Source of the DNA: Actinomycetota bacterium
GTDB lineage: Bacteria > Actinomycetota > Acidimicrobiia > Acidimicrobiales > AC-14
NCBI GenBank assembly: GCA_040754375.1
Contig: JBFMCT010000020.1
Location: 1 to 58,149 of the forward strand
Direction: 5' to 3'
Length of the DNA stretch: 58,149 nt
Position 1 is the stretch's first letter, and each line of letters begins with the position of its first letter. Under the pieces are notes generated by a model, which saw only the letters and a program-made list of their open reading frames with translations, ran no database searches and was not told where the DNA came from. Below are positions 25,077-32,998 of the stretch, one piece after another. The position numbers were made by a program, and so were the translations under genes.

Positions 25077-25125
25077 ACGAGGACCGGCCCAAGGGCCGGT
25101 CCTCGTCGAAACGCCCGAAAGGGCG
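25077..25125 (-). terminator. Two tandem hairpins after the small basic-protein gene
   Basis: Directly after the stop codon at 25130 lies a CGCCC-GAAA-GGGCG hairpin (25112-25125), then a 14-bp perfect stem with a two-base loop (25077-25106; arms ACGAGGACCGGCCC and GGGCCGGTCCTCGT). No long T-run follows. GC-rich terminators without strong U-tracts are common in actinobacteria. The stem lies between two co-oriented minus-strand genes and would insulate the Kelch gene. Confidence 0.7.
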
Positions 25126-25129
25126 GCGT

Positions 25130-25564
25130 TCAGCTCCCGCGGCCGATGCCGGCTGCCTTGAGGACCCGGGGCTCAACGCCCGCCTCGCGCCATGCCTGGT
25201 AGGTGAGGCCCTTGCGTTGGCTGTAACCGGCAGCCACCGCGACGAACTCCGACTCGAGCCCCGCAAGGTCGACGCCCCCCTCACCCGACGCATCGAGCTG
25301 CTGCTGCAGGTCCATGCGCTCCTGGGTCAAGTGGAGACGAGACAGCGGGTCGGCGGTCGCCAACTTCTGCTCGACGTCGGCCAGGCGCTTGGACACCGTC
25401 TCGGTGGTGCGCTTGCGGCCCCGCTTGGGACGGTGGCTGTCGAGGGCCTCGAGGTACCGCCGGACCACCCTGCCCTGCTCACGGCCCTCCGCCAATGCCG
25501 CCTTGTGCTCGTCGCTCATCGTCCGGCTTGGCTTGGCCGCTGCCGCGGCAGCCTTCTTCGGCAT
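25130..25564 (-). CDS. Small basic conserved actinobacterial protein, 144 aa
   Basis: The protein starts MPKKAAAAAAKPSRTMSDEH, has a basic patch (SHRPKRGRKR, about 46-55, resembling an AT-hook-like stretch), a coiled-coil helix (about 60-95) and the C-terminal segment YSQRKGLTYQAWREAGVEP ending VLKAAGIGR. This C-terminal pattern is typical of a widespread actinobacterial family of unknown function; nucleic-acid binding is plausible from the Lys/Arg content and coiled coil. ATG 25564 is preceded by AAGGAGG. A small hairpin (25624-25639) and a TATAGG -10-like element lie upstream. Confidence 0.82.
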   Translation of the reverse strand: MPKKAAAAAAKPSRTMSDEHKAALAEGREQGRVVRRYLEALDSHRPKRGRKRTTETVSKRLADVEQKLATADPLSRLHLTQERMDLQQQLDASGEGGVDLAGLESEFVAVAAGYSQRKGLTYQAWREAGVEPRVLKAAGIGRGS

Positions 25565-25881
25565 TCCTGGGATCCTCCTTGTCGTTTCGGACCACCCCGG
25601 AGCCCAAGGGCACTGGCCGGACCATCGGCTGAAGCCGATATCCACTACCTATAGGGTTACCGCCGGACCCAATGCTTGTCGGGCACGGTGTGACGCGCTA
25701 ATGGTACATGAACCAGCACAGGACACCGGACATCCTCAAAGGCGTTCTCCGGCCAAGGGAAGCCAAAGCCGATCTTGACCCCAACCACCGCCGTGAAATG
25801 AGGACACCGGTGCCCTGGCTCATAATTGGCCATTAGCCGATCGGGCCGCTCAGAGCAAGCCGCCCTGCAGGCGCACGAGAT
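25565..25881. other. Intergenic region, about 300 bp, AT-richer than its surroundings
   Basis: It contains the leader of the small basic-protein gene, with a hairpin ATCGGCT-GA-AGCCGAT at 25624-25639 and a TATAGG hexamer near 25650 on the minus strand. The rest has no gene I can support. A 42-codon plus-strand frame (from about 25705) lacks a ribosome binding site. Its base composition is visibly less GC-rich than the coding regions. Confidence 0.5.
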
Positions 25882-25899
25882 GGCTCCCTGTCAGGAGCC
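25882..25899 (-). terminator. Short hairpin overlapping the RsbW stop codon
   Basis: GGCTCC and GGAGCC arms are separated by CTGTCA, and the stop codon of the RsbW-like gene is inside the loop and stem. The stem is short and lacks a T-run, so this is a weak terminator candidate. Confidence 0.35.
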
Positions 25900-26334
25900 G
25901 ACCGTCCGCACCGGACCATGCCACATGGCCAGCCGCACCTCGGTGCCGTCACCCGAGGAACTGATGTCTACCTCGTCGACGAGTGCCCGTATGAGGGGGA
26001 TGCCGAGCCCCCGCTCGAACTTCAGCCGGTCGGGGTCGGTCGGAGGCGGGTGATCGGGCAGCGACGCCGGGTCGAAGCCCGGGCCCTTGTCCTCGACGCT
26101 CACCCGCAGGGCCCGGTCGTCGGACCAGCAACGCAGCACGACCCCGTCGGGAGCCTCGACCGAGCCGTGCGCTTCGATGGCGTTCGTGCAGGCCTCGGAG
26201 ACGGCAATCTTCAGGTCGTCCACCTGGTCATCGGAAAGGGATGCCTCGCTGGCCGCCATGGCCGAGACCATGAGCCGGGCCAAGGCCACGAACTCGGGCC
26301 GAGCGGGGATCTCGAGCTCGACGACCTCGGACAA
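25891..26334 (-). CDS. RsbW-like anti-sigma regulatory kinase (GHKL ATPase)
   Basis: The 147-residue protein has the HATPase_c_2 fold of RsbW/SpoIIAB: the N-box DDLKIAVSEACTNAIEAHG (about 39-57), the G1 motif VSVEDKGPGFD (about 77-87) and the G2 motif RGLGIPLIRALVDEV (about 107-121). Such kinases bind sigma factors or phosphorylate a STAS antagonist. The rsbV-like gene lies immediately upstream (seven bases). The sigma factor they control is not in the immediate neighbourhood; the window has four sigma genes but none adjacent. Confidence 0.9.
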   Translation of the reverse strand: MSEVVELEIPARPEFVALARLMVSAMAASEASLSDDQVDDLKIAVSEACTNAIEAHGSVEAPDGVVLRCWSDDRALRVSVEDKGPGFDPASLPDHPPPTDPDRLKFERGLGIPLIRALVDEVDISSSGDGTEVRLAMWHGPVRTVGS

Positions 26335-26341
26335 CTAACGC

Positions 26342-26689
26342 CTAGTTCTGGGCCGGCGACCCGGTGGCGGCTTCAACCGAGTCGTGTATCGAGAACACCT
26401 TGGTCAGACCGGTGATCTCGAAGACCTTGAGGATCCGGCTCTGGGTGCACACCAGGAGCAGGTCGCCGTTGTGGCTGCGGAGGCGCTTGAGGCCGCCAAC
26501 CAGGACCCCCAGCCCGGTGGAGTCGAGGAAGTCGACGCCCTCGAGGTCGACGATGATCTGGTGCTTGCCCTCGCTGACCATCTCGATCAGGCGCTCGCGG
26601 AACTTCGGCGCGGTATAGACGTCGACTTCGCCCCGCACGCTCAGGACTGAGTAACCGTTGCGTTCGGTCACCTCGAGACCGAGATCCAT
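26342..26689 (-). CDS. STAS-domain anti-anti-sigma factor (RsbV-like)
   Basis: The 115-residue protein has the STAS core: [22 protein letters not shown] and the phosphorylation loop [20 protein letters not shown], with the Ser of DSTGLG as the expected phospho-acceptor. It would release the partner of the RsbW-like kinase when unphosphorylated. The gene precedes rsbW by seven bases, and they presumably share a promoter in 26690-26784. Confidence 0.92.
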   Translation of the reverse strand: MDLGLEVTERNGYSVLSVRGEVDVYTAPKFRERLIEMVSEGKHQIIVDLEGVDFLDSTGLGVLVGGLKRLRSHNGDLLLVCTQSRILKVFEITGLTKVFSIHDSVEAATGSPAQN

Positions 26690-26784
26690 TGACCCTCCTG
26701 TTCCGGTTCAAACCTAGCCTGTCCACGAGCCGTCAAGGGCCTCGGACCGCAAGGCTTGTACCGCCGGAGCGGCGGCGACGAAAC

Positions 26785-27819
26785 CTAACCGGTCAAGCGG
26801 GGGCGTGACGGGGTGGCCGGTATGGTCGTACTGACCGGGCGGGTCGTGGTCGTGGTCGGGCCCCGAACGGTCGTGGTGGGGCTCGGGGCCACAGTGGTGG
26901 TGGTCGCCCTCGGCGCGGTCGTGGTCGTGGTCGGGACCGTGGTCGTGGTGGGCCCGCTCGACGGCACGGTGGTGGTGGGTTGGCCCGGCGGGAAACCGGT
27001 CGTGGTGGTCGTGGCCGGCGGCTCGGTAGTGGTCGTCGGCGGCTCGATGATCACCTGGCTCCCGCCCAGCACGACCGGGTTGCCGGTGGTGGGGTTGACC
27101 GCCAGCGCACTTAGGAACGACGGGAACTCGATGAACTCGTCGTGCCAGCAGCACACGTCGAGGTCGTCGCTGAGGCCCACCTCGAGGCCGGCGGGCAGCA
27201 CGGTGATGTCGTCGAACTCCAGCCCCGAGATGGCCGTGAAGCCGCCGATCCCCCCCAGGTAGAGGTAAGGAGAGGCGAAGCCGGTCTGGGTCAGGCCGAT
27301 GAGGCCGCCCCCGTTGTTGACGAAGTCGGCGATGTCGGCCGCCCGGCCGACCAGCGCGTCGTTCTCCTCGTCGGTGAGCCCGCCGCTGGGCGACTCGGTC
27401 TCGCTGCTGACGACGGCCAGCATGGCCCACCCCGTGAAGTCGGCGGCCGCGATCGCGGCGGCGCCGTTGACGTAGCCCATCGTGGTGGTCAGCACCTCGA
27501 CGTCGAGGGCGCTCCAGAACGCGGTCACTTCGTCGACCAGCGGCGGGGTCGGGAACTTGCCCCCGCCGATCACGAAGATGCCCGATCCCCCGTTGGTCAC
27601 TTTGGTGAGCATGTCCTCCACGAGCCCGGCGTAGGCCGACACCGGGCCGTGGGCGCCCACCCCTCCGTCCTCGGCGTCGATGCCCAACACGGCCACCGGC
27701 CCTCCCACGACGTCGGAGTCGCTGGCTGTCGCGAACCAGACCCCGAGGGCGGCCACCAAGGCCACGATGGGGACCAAGGCCAGGGCCTTGGTCATCTCAC
27801 TGCGCTGCTCCCAGGACAT
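26785..27819 (-). CDS. Secreted/anchored protein with long Thr-Pro tail, next to pilT
   Basis: The 344-residue protein has an N-terminal membrane helix or signal anchor (about 10-30), a domain of about 220 residues with alternating beta/alpha hydrophobicity (AVLGIDAEDGGVGAHGPVSA, FVIGGGKFPTPPLVDEV, FVNNGGGLIGLTQTGF) and a C-terminal tail of about 80 residues dominated by TTTT, PP and V. The Gly-rich loops recall a class I glutamine-amidotransferase-like (ThuA-like) fold, but no catalytic Cys-His pair is visible. ATG 27819 with GGGAGG upstream is only 14 bases after the pilT stop, so it is probably read with pilT. Confidence 0.7.
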   Translation of the reverse strand: MSWEQRSEMTKALALVPIVALVAALGVWFATASDSDVVGGPVAVLGIDAEDGGVGAHGPVSAYAGLVEDMLTKVTNGGSGIFVIGGGKFPTPPLVDEVTAFWSALDVEVLTTTMGYVNGAAAIAAADFTGWAMLAVVSSETESPSGGLTDEENDALVGRAADIADFVNNGGGLIGLTQTGFASPYLYLGGIGGFTAISGLEFDDITVLPAGLEVGLSDDLDVCCWHDEFIEFPSFLSALAVNPTTGNPVVLGGSQVIIEPPTTTTEPPATTTTTGFPPGQPTTTVPSSGPTTTTVPTTTTTAPRATTTTVAPSPTTTVRGPTTTTTRPVSTTIPATPSRPRLTG

Positions 27820-27833
27820 CTGTCCGCCTCCCG

Positions 27834-28952
27834 TCAGCGGGCGTTGGCCGTCGCCGCCGCGGCCATCATCGCAGGTTGACCACTGGGCGGGCGCCGGTGG
27901 ACCTCGTCGGGGAACAGGCTACGGCTGACGGCCTCCTCGTAGGAGACCAGGCCGCGCTCGACCAGTTCGGTCAGCGAGTTCTCCAAGGTCCGCATGCCCT
28001 GGCGACGACCGGTGAGGATCACGTTGCGGATCTGGCGAGTCTTGCCCTCCTTGATCAGGTTGCGGACGGCGTGGGTGGCCACCAGCACCTCGAAGGCCGC
28101 CACCCGGCCGCCGTCCACCCGGGGCAGGAGGCGCTGGCTGACGACGCCCGCCAACGACCCCGCTAGCTGGACCTTCACCTGGTCCTGGTTCTCGGCCGGG
28201 AACACGTCGACGATGCGGTCGAGGGCCTGGGCGGCGTCGTTGGTGTGCAGCGTGGCGAACACCAGGTGACCGGTCTCGGCGATGGTCAGGGTGGTCTGGA
28301 TGCTCTCGGTGTCGCGCATCTCGCCCACGAGCAGCACGTCGGGGTCCTCGCGCAGCGCCGACCGCAGGCCCCGGGCGAACGACAGGCTGTCGGTGCCGAT
28401 CTCGCGCTGGCTGACGGCCGCCATGCGGGGTTCGTGCAGGTACTCGATGGGGTCCTCGAGGGTGACGATGTGGCACGCCCGGTTCTTGTTCACCCAGTCG
28501 ATGACCGAGGCCAACGTCGTGGTCTTGCCCGAACCGGTGGGGCCGGTGACCAGCACGAGGCCCTGGTGGAGCCGGGCGAAGGCCGAGACGGCCGCCGGCA
28601 ACCCGAGCACCTCGGGGCTGGGTATCTCGCGGGGGATGAGCCGCAGGGTCACGGCCACCTCGCCCCGGGTGTGGAAGCAGTTGCCCCGGAAGCGGGCCAG
28701 GTCGCGCCACGCGAAGGAGAAGTCGACCTCCCGCTCGCTCGTGAGGGCGGCCGACTGCTCGGGCGTGAGCAGGGCGTCGGCCATCCGGGCCGTGTCCTGG
28801 GGTGCGAGCGCAGGCTCCCCCTCCAGGGGCCCCATCTCGCCGTCGACCCGGGCCAGGGGCGGGCAGCCCGGGGTGAGGAGCAGGTCGGTGCCGCCCAGCT
28901 CCCACAGGGAAGCGAGGTGGCGCTCGATGAGTTGTTGGGTGGTCTTGGGCAT
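27834..28952 (-). CDS. pilT: Type IV pilus retraction ATPase PilT
   Basis: The 372-residue hexameric ATPase has the Walker A motif GPTGSGKTTT (137-146), the Asp-box LEDPIEYLH, Walker B DVLLVGEMRD (205-214), the His-box LHTNDAAQALDRIVD and the AIRNLIREGK-like segment (AVRNLIKEGKTRQIRN) conserved in PilT. It retracts pili by depolymerising pilin. AAGGAG precedes the ATG. It is the last pilus gene of the locus, separated from the pilin by a strong hairpin. Confidence 0.93.
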   Translation of the reverse strand: MPKTTQQLIERHLASLWELGGTDLLLTPGCPPLARVDGEMGPLEGEPALAPQDTARMADALLTPEQSAALTSEREVDFSFAWRDLARFRGNCFHTRGEVAVTLRLIPREIPSPEVLGLPAAVSAFARLHQGLVLVTGPTGSGKTTTLASVIDWVNKNRACHIVTLEDPIEYLHEPRMAAVSQREIGTDSLSFARGLRSALREDPDVLLVGEMRDTESIQTTLTIAETGHLVFATLHTNDAAQALDRIVDVFPAENQDQVKVQLAGSLAGVVSQRLLPRVDGGRVAAFEVLVATHAVRNLIKEGKTRQIRNVILTGRRQGMRTLENSLTELVERGLVSYEEAVSRSLFPDEVHRRPPSGQPAMMAAAATANAR

Positions 28953-28970
28953 GTGGGGCTCCTTGGCGAG

Positions 28971-29022
28971 CCGGGAGGGCCCGGGCCCCGGCGGTCAGCG
29001 TGCCGGCGCCGGGCCCTCCCGG
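28971..29022 (-). terminator. Large hairpin between the major pilin and pilT
   Basis: Perfect 14-bp arms (CCGGGAGGGCCCGG and CCGGGCCCTCCCGG) enclose a loop of 24 bases that can itself form a shorter CCGGC/GCCGG stem. It directly follows the pilin stop and precedes the pilT ribosome binding site. No U-tract follows. It would stabilise the pilin mRNA end and attenuate read-through into pilT. Confidence 0.7.
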
Positions 29023-29031
29023 CGGACTAGG

Positions 29032-29367
29032 TCAGACGCAGGGGCCGCCAGCCACAGCGGTGACCGTGTAGCTGGTACCGCCGCCGCCGAGGGTGATGTC
29101 GTGCAGGGTCGACTGCCGGGCCAGCAGGCCGTTGGCCACCAGGTTGGCTTCCGTCGTGTAGGCCCCGTTCATGGCGAAGTTGGCCTCTTCGGCGGTCACG
29201 AGCGTGTTGAAGTCGGTGTCGCACGCCGCACCCTGGCCCCGGTCCCCGAGGCCGCTCACGGCGAACACGACGATGGCGGCCAGGATCCCGAGGATCACGA
29301 TCACCACCAGCATCTCGATCAGGGTGAAACCCTGCTGGTCCCTCTTGGCAACTATGCGCTTGATCAC
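29032..29367 (-). CDS. Type IV major prepilin (PilA-like)
   Basis: The 111-residue protein has a short basic leader (MIKRIVAKRDQQ) and a class III signal with cleavage after Gly: G/FTLIEMLVVIVILGILAAIVVF, including the Glu at +5. The globular part has two Cys (C49 and the penultimate residue), the usual C-terminal disulfide. Its size and position next to pilT suggest the major subunit. Assembly requires the prepilin peptidase, which is not in the window. Confidence 0.92.
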   Translation of the reverse strand: MIKRIVAKRDQQGFTLIEMLVVIVILGILAAIVVFAVSGLGDRGQGAACDTDFNTLVTAEEANFAMNGAYTTEANLVANGLLARQSTLHDITLGGGGTSYTVTAVAGGPCV

Positions 29368-29395
29368 TTTCTTGTTCCTCCTGTTTGGTTCTCTG

Positions 29396-30802
29396 CTATT
29401 GGGCCCGCCACGACCGGACCGTCGGAGAACGGCCCGGATCGTTGGCGATCTTCACGACCGCCCGGCGGACGGTCGCGACCTCCCCCGGGGCGGCACCCGC
29501 CGCCGACGAGGTGAGAAGCACGGTGCGCCGGCCCTGGGCGGCCACCGCCGCCAGAGGCCCGGTGGCACCCGGGTTGGTCTGCACCACGAACCTCGAGGCG
29601 ACCACCCCGGCCATGAGCGGGGGCTGGGCGCTGGTGGCCCACACCGAGACCGAGGCGTCGGGGCTGTGCACCAGCCCGTGGACCGCAAACCGTGCAGTCC
29701 CCTGGTTGACCGTCAGCGCCGCCGCCGCGCTGTGGGCCACGTAACCTGCGGGCGCCGGTGAGGGCACGGTCATGATCGAGAAGCCGTTCGCCGGGCCGCC
29801 GCCGGTGGGCGTGCGGGTGAACAGCTCGACCTGGGTGGCGCCCGCCCCGAAGTCGCTGAGGGTGATCGTCGACGTCCCTCCGAGGATGAACACGACGCCC
29901 TTGCCCGATGCCTCCGAAAGAGGACCGGCCGACGAGTCGTTGGGGCAGGCCGCCGCCAGCACGTTGGTCTCCCCCGGGGCGGGCTCGCCGCCGATCGCCG
30001 TGCGGCTGGTGAAGCTGAGGTTCACGTTCTCGAAGTAGTAGACGCCGCTCTCGAAGTAGTTGCGGGCCCCGAGGTCGAGCGTCTCGCCCAGGCCCGTCGT
30101 GTACTTGCCGGGATGGTGGATGGTCCATGTGTGGCCGGTCGAGACGCAGAGGAAGGAGGTGCGCAACGACCGGATCGGCGGGGCTGGCGGCAGGGGGGCG
30201 ACGACCGTGGGCGCGGGGCCGGCGGCGCACGACCACAGGTCGGGCTCGCCGATGGACACACCTGGCGGCTGGGTGCAGCCAGCTGTGGCCGCGGCCACGT
30301 CGCCTCCGGTCACGGCCACGGTGCCCGCCAGGGCCATGTCGCCGGTCACGTACACGTCGCCCCCGTTGATGCCCACGGGCGCGGCCGCCCCTCCCACGAC
30401 CGAGAAGCTGTCGGCCGCCCCGCTGGTGGTCACGACCGACCAGGGGCCGGCCGCGGGCGAGGCCGCCGAGCCGGCCAGGGCCCGGCAGGTGACCGTCACG
30501 GTCCGACCGTTGATGTCGGGCGTGCCCGCCAGCACCTGCTCGCCGGCGGCTACGTCGGCGCAGTTGGCGTCAGACGTGCGCAGGGCCTCGATGCCCCACT
30601 CGAGGCCGCCGTCGGCCGCGTACGACCGGTCGTTGACGGCCCGGGTCACGCCCGTGGCCTTCAGGTTGACCTCGGTCTGGGCCAGCAGGGTGGCGATGAA
30701 CAGCCCGAAGAGCGACAGGAACCCGAGGGCGATCAGCAGCGCGGCGCCGCGCTCGTCGCCGTGCTCGTCGGCGTGCTCGTCGCGAAGCCGGCGGGCGGTC
30801 AC
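29396..30802 (-). CDS. PilX-like minor pilin/adhesin, 468 aa
   Basis: The product begins with a charged leader (TARRLRDEHADEHGDERG) and a hydrophobic helix ALLIALGFLSLFGLFIATLLAQTEV, in which the prepilin Glu is absent; this is the PilX-type N-terminus. The large C-terminal part (about 60-468) is rich in Gly, Val and Thr with beta-strand patterns (GGDVYVTGDMALAGTVAVTGGDV), and contains several Cys. It is far larger than typical minor pilins, so it may be a tip adhesin. GTG start overlaps the previous prepilin stop (GTGA). Confidence 0.8.
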   Translation of the reverse strand: MTARRLRDEHADEHGDERGAALLIALGFLSLFGLFIATLLAQTEVNLKATGVTRAVNDRSYAADGGLEWGIEALRTSDANCADVAAGEQVLAGTPDINGRTVTVTCRALAGSAASPAAGPWSVVTTSGAADSFSVVGGAAAPVGINGGDVYVTGDMALAGTVAVTGGDVAAATAGCTQPPGVSIGEPDLWSCAAGPAPTVVAPLPPAPPIRSLRTSFLCVSTGHTWTIHHPGKYTTGLGETLDLGARNYFESGVYYFENVNLSFTSRTAIGGEPAPGETNVLAAACPNDSSAGPLSEASGKGVVFILGGTSTITLSDFGAGATQVELFTRTPTGGGPANGFSIMTVPSPAPAGYVAHSAAAALTVNQGTARFAVHGLVHSPDASVSVWATSAQPPLMAGVVASRFVVQTNPGATGPLAAVAAQGRRTVLLTSSAAGAAPGEVATVRRAVVKIANDPGRSPTVRSWRAQ

Positions 30803-31344
30803 GGCGTCCTCCGCGAAGCCGACACGGTGTACTGGGCGCCGAGGTGGTCGGTGACGGTGAGCGACACGGTGGCCCCCGACACCGAGGCGGTGGCCGCCGA
30901 GCCGTCCGCCAGTGCCCGGCCCACGAGGGTCTCGGTGGCCGGGCCGCCGGTGGTGCACGCGAACCGGACCAGGTGCCAACGGCTGCCGTCGGCCACGACC
31001 CGCCACGAGGCGGAGTAGTTCGAGACGGCGGTCGTGGGCGGGGTACCCGCCGACGAGAACTCCCGCCACTGCAGGTGGAGGACGTTGGTGCCCACGCTGG
31101 CCCCGGCGCAGCCCGTGGGCGTGGCCGGGTCTGTGCCGACCGGGCCCGAAGACGACTCGATGTCGGGGGTCAGGTGGACGGCCAGGAGCTGGCGGTCGGC
31201 CGAGCTCACCAGCACCGAGGCCGTGCGGTCACTGGTCCGCAGCCCGACGACCATGGCCGAGGTGAGCGGCACCATGACGATGCCGAGGATGGCGACGGCC
31301 ACGACGACCTCGATGAGGGTGAAGCCCTGTTGGCCGCGGTTCAC
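30799..31344 (-). CDS. Minor prepilin (PilW/PilV-like)
   Basis: The 181-residue protein has a short leader MNRGQQG followed by the prepilin helix FTLIEVVVAVAILGIVMVPLTSAMVVGL. The C-terminal domain is beta-rich with at least two Cys. It overlaps the following PilX-like gene (GTGA) and the preceding prepilin gene (ATGA), so the three are translationally coupled. Confidence 0.88.
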   Translation of the reverse strand: MNRGQQGFTLIEVVVAVAILGIVMVPLTSAMVVGLRTSDRTASVLVSSADRQLLAVHLTPDIESSSGPVGTDPATPTGCAGASVGTNVLHLQWREFSSAGTPPTTAVSNYSASWRVVADGSRWHLVRFACTTGGPATETLVGRALADGSAATASVSGATVSLTVTDHLGAQYTVSASRRTP

Positions 31345-31775
31345 GACGGGTCCCTCTTGACGAACGAGACCGACTCGGTGGCCCGGCTGTCGGGTGTGGT
31401 CACGGTCACGGTCACGAGCTGGAGCCGGCCGTCAGGAGCCGGGCACGAGGGCGAGAACGCCGACCCGTCCCAGTGATCCACGCCGGTGACGGCCACGGCG
31501 GCCGCCGTCCAGCCGCCGGGTAGGGCTACACCGGCCGCCGGGTCGTAGGTGGAGGCGTCGGCACAGCTTTGGTAGGGGTTGGCCGTGGCGTCTTTGACGG
31601 CCCCGACGGCGCTCACGAGCACCGTGTGGGCCTGGGACTGCTTGAGGTGGTGGTCCGAGGCGATGATCGAGGTGCCCATGCCGCCCACGATCGTGGTGAT
31701 GGCGATGCCCAATATGGCCACGGCCACCACGACCTCGACGAGCGTGGTGCCCGCCTCCCGCGCGGTGGCGTTCAC
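31341..31775 (-). CDS. Minor prepilin with Thr at +1
   Basis: The 144-residue protein starts with NATAREAG and the helix TTLVEVVVAVAILGIAITTIVGG, i.e. cleavage after Gly leaves Thr at +1 instead of the usual Phe, but Glu at +5 is present. The C-terminal part has two Cys pairs (CADASTYDP, CPAPDGR). It starts with GTG overlapping the stop of pilC and ends overlapping the next prepilin. Confidence 0.85.
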   Translation of the reverse strand: MNATAREAGTTLVEVVVAVAILGIAITTIVGGMGTSIIASDHHLKQSQAHTVLVSAVGAVKDATANPYQSCADASTYDPAAGVALPGGWTAAAVAVTGVDHWDGSAFSPSCPAPDGRLQLVTVTVTTPDSRATESVSFVKRDPS

Positions 31776-32980
31776 TGCACCTGCACCTGGTTGAAGATCC
31801 CGTACATGGCCGAGATCAGAGCGATGGCCACGAACCCGACGAGCAGGCCGACCATGACGATCACCGCCGGCTCGAACAGGGTCGTGAGCCGCTTGACCTT
31901 GTACTCCAGCTCGATCTCGTAGAACTCGGCCGCCGTCTCCAGCTGCTGGTCGAGGGTGCCCGTCTCCTCGCCCACACGGACCATCTGGTTGGCCACGCCC
32001 GGGAACAGGCCAGTCGCCTCCAGGGGCTCGGACAGGCCCTCGCCGTTGACCATGCGCTCGCGCACCCCGACCAGCGACTCTTGGAAGACCCGGTTGCCGG
32101 CCGCTCCGGTAGCCACGGCCAAGCCGTCGGGAAGGGGCACGCCCGAGCGAGTCATGGCCGCCAGGATCCGGCAGAACCGCTCCAGCACGGCGAAGCGCAC
32201 GACGTCGCCGACCGCCGGGATGCGCAGGACCAGTGCATCGCGGCGGCGCTTGCCGACCTCGGTCCGAAGGGTCGCGAAGACGTAGGCACCGGCGATGGCA
32301 GCCACCGCCAGGATGGCCCACCAGAAGTTCGACACGAAGTCCCCGAGGGCGATCATGATGCGCGTCGGCAGCGGGAGGGTGGCGTCGAACGACTTGAAGA
32401 AGTCCTTGAAGCGGGGCAGCACGAACCCGGCCAGCACGGCCACCGTGACCAGCGACATGGCCAGCACGATCCCCGGGTAGATGAGGGCGGCCGTGATCCG
32501 GCGCCGGCCGTCTTCGTCCCGCTCGATGTAGCCCGCGAGCTGGTCGAGCACGCTGTCGAGGCTCCCGGTGAGCTCGGCCGAGGCCAGGATCTCCAGGTAG
32601 TAGCGGGGGAACACGTCGGGGTTGGCCCCCATGGCCGACGAGAACGTCTCGCCCGCCCGCAAGGCGTCGCGCACCTCGGCCAAGACCGTGCGGAACCGGT
32701 CGTTGGTCGTCTCCTCGGCGATCACCCCGATGGCGTCGACGATGGGCACGCCCGCCCGGATGAAGGCGGCCAGCTGGCGGGAGAAGTGCATGACCTCCAG
32801 GGGCTTGACCTTCTTGGGGGTGATCTCGGCGTGCAGGATCCCCTTCTGCTCGCGCAGGTGCACCTGGGTGAACTGGTAGGGGGCGAGCTGGGCCTTGGCC
32901 CCATAGGCGCTGCTGGCCTCAACCTGGCCCCGGGACTTCGTCCCGTCGGCCGCCAGTCCCTTGTACACGTAGACGGTCAT
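31772..32980 (-). CDS. pilC: Type IV pilus inner-membrane platform protein PilC
   Basis: The 402-residue GspF/PilC protein has two homologous cytoplasmic T2SSF domains (about 65-190 and 270-395), each followed by membrane helices, and motifs MHFSRQLAAFIRAGVPIVDAI and RFCRILAAMTRSGVPLPDGL typical of the family. The C-terminus ends with VGFVAIALISAMYGIF. It anchors the pilus and couples to PilB/PilT. It lies 18 bases downstream of pilB and overlaps the first minor prepilin gene. Confidence 0.95.
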   Translation of the reverse strand: MTVYVYKGLAADGTKSRGQVEASSAYGAKAQLAPYQFTQVHLREQKGILHAEITPKKVKPLEVMHFSRQLAAFIRAGVPIVDAIGVIAEETTNDRFRTVLAEVRDALRAGETFSSAMGANPDVFPRYYLEILASAELTGSLDSVLDQLAGYIERDEDGRRRITAALIYPGIVLAMSLVTVAVLAGFVLPRFKDFFKSFDATLPLPTRIMIALGDFVSNFWWAILAVAAIAGAYVFATLRTEVGKRRRDALVLRIPAVGDVVRFAVLERFCRILAAMTRSGVPLPDGLAVATGAAGNRVFQESLVGVRERMVNGEGLSEPLEATGLFPGVANQMVRVGEETGTLDQQLETAAEFYEIELEYKVKRLTTLFEPAVIVMVGLLVGFVAIALISAMYGIFNQVQVQ

Positions 32981-32998
32981 CGGCGGTGCTCCCTGGCC

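Noticed and set aside
25705-25836. A 42-codon plus-strand ORF in the region between the basic protein gene and rsbW
   Set aside because: No ribosome binding site, no hydrophobic or catalytic pattern and AT-richer background; not supported.
26815-27060. GTGGTCGTGG-type repeats as a CRISPR or regulatory repeat array
   Set aside because: They are the codons of the Thr-rich tail of the minus-strand protein; periodicity is three, there are no spacers and no cas genes.
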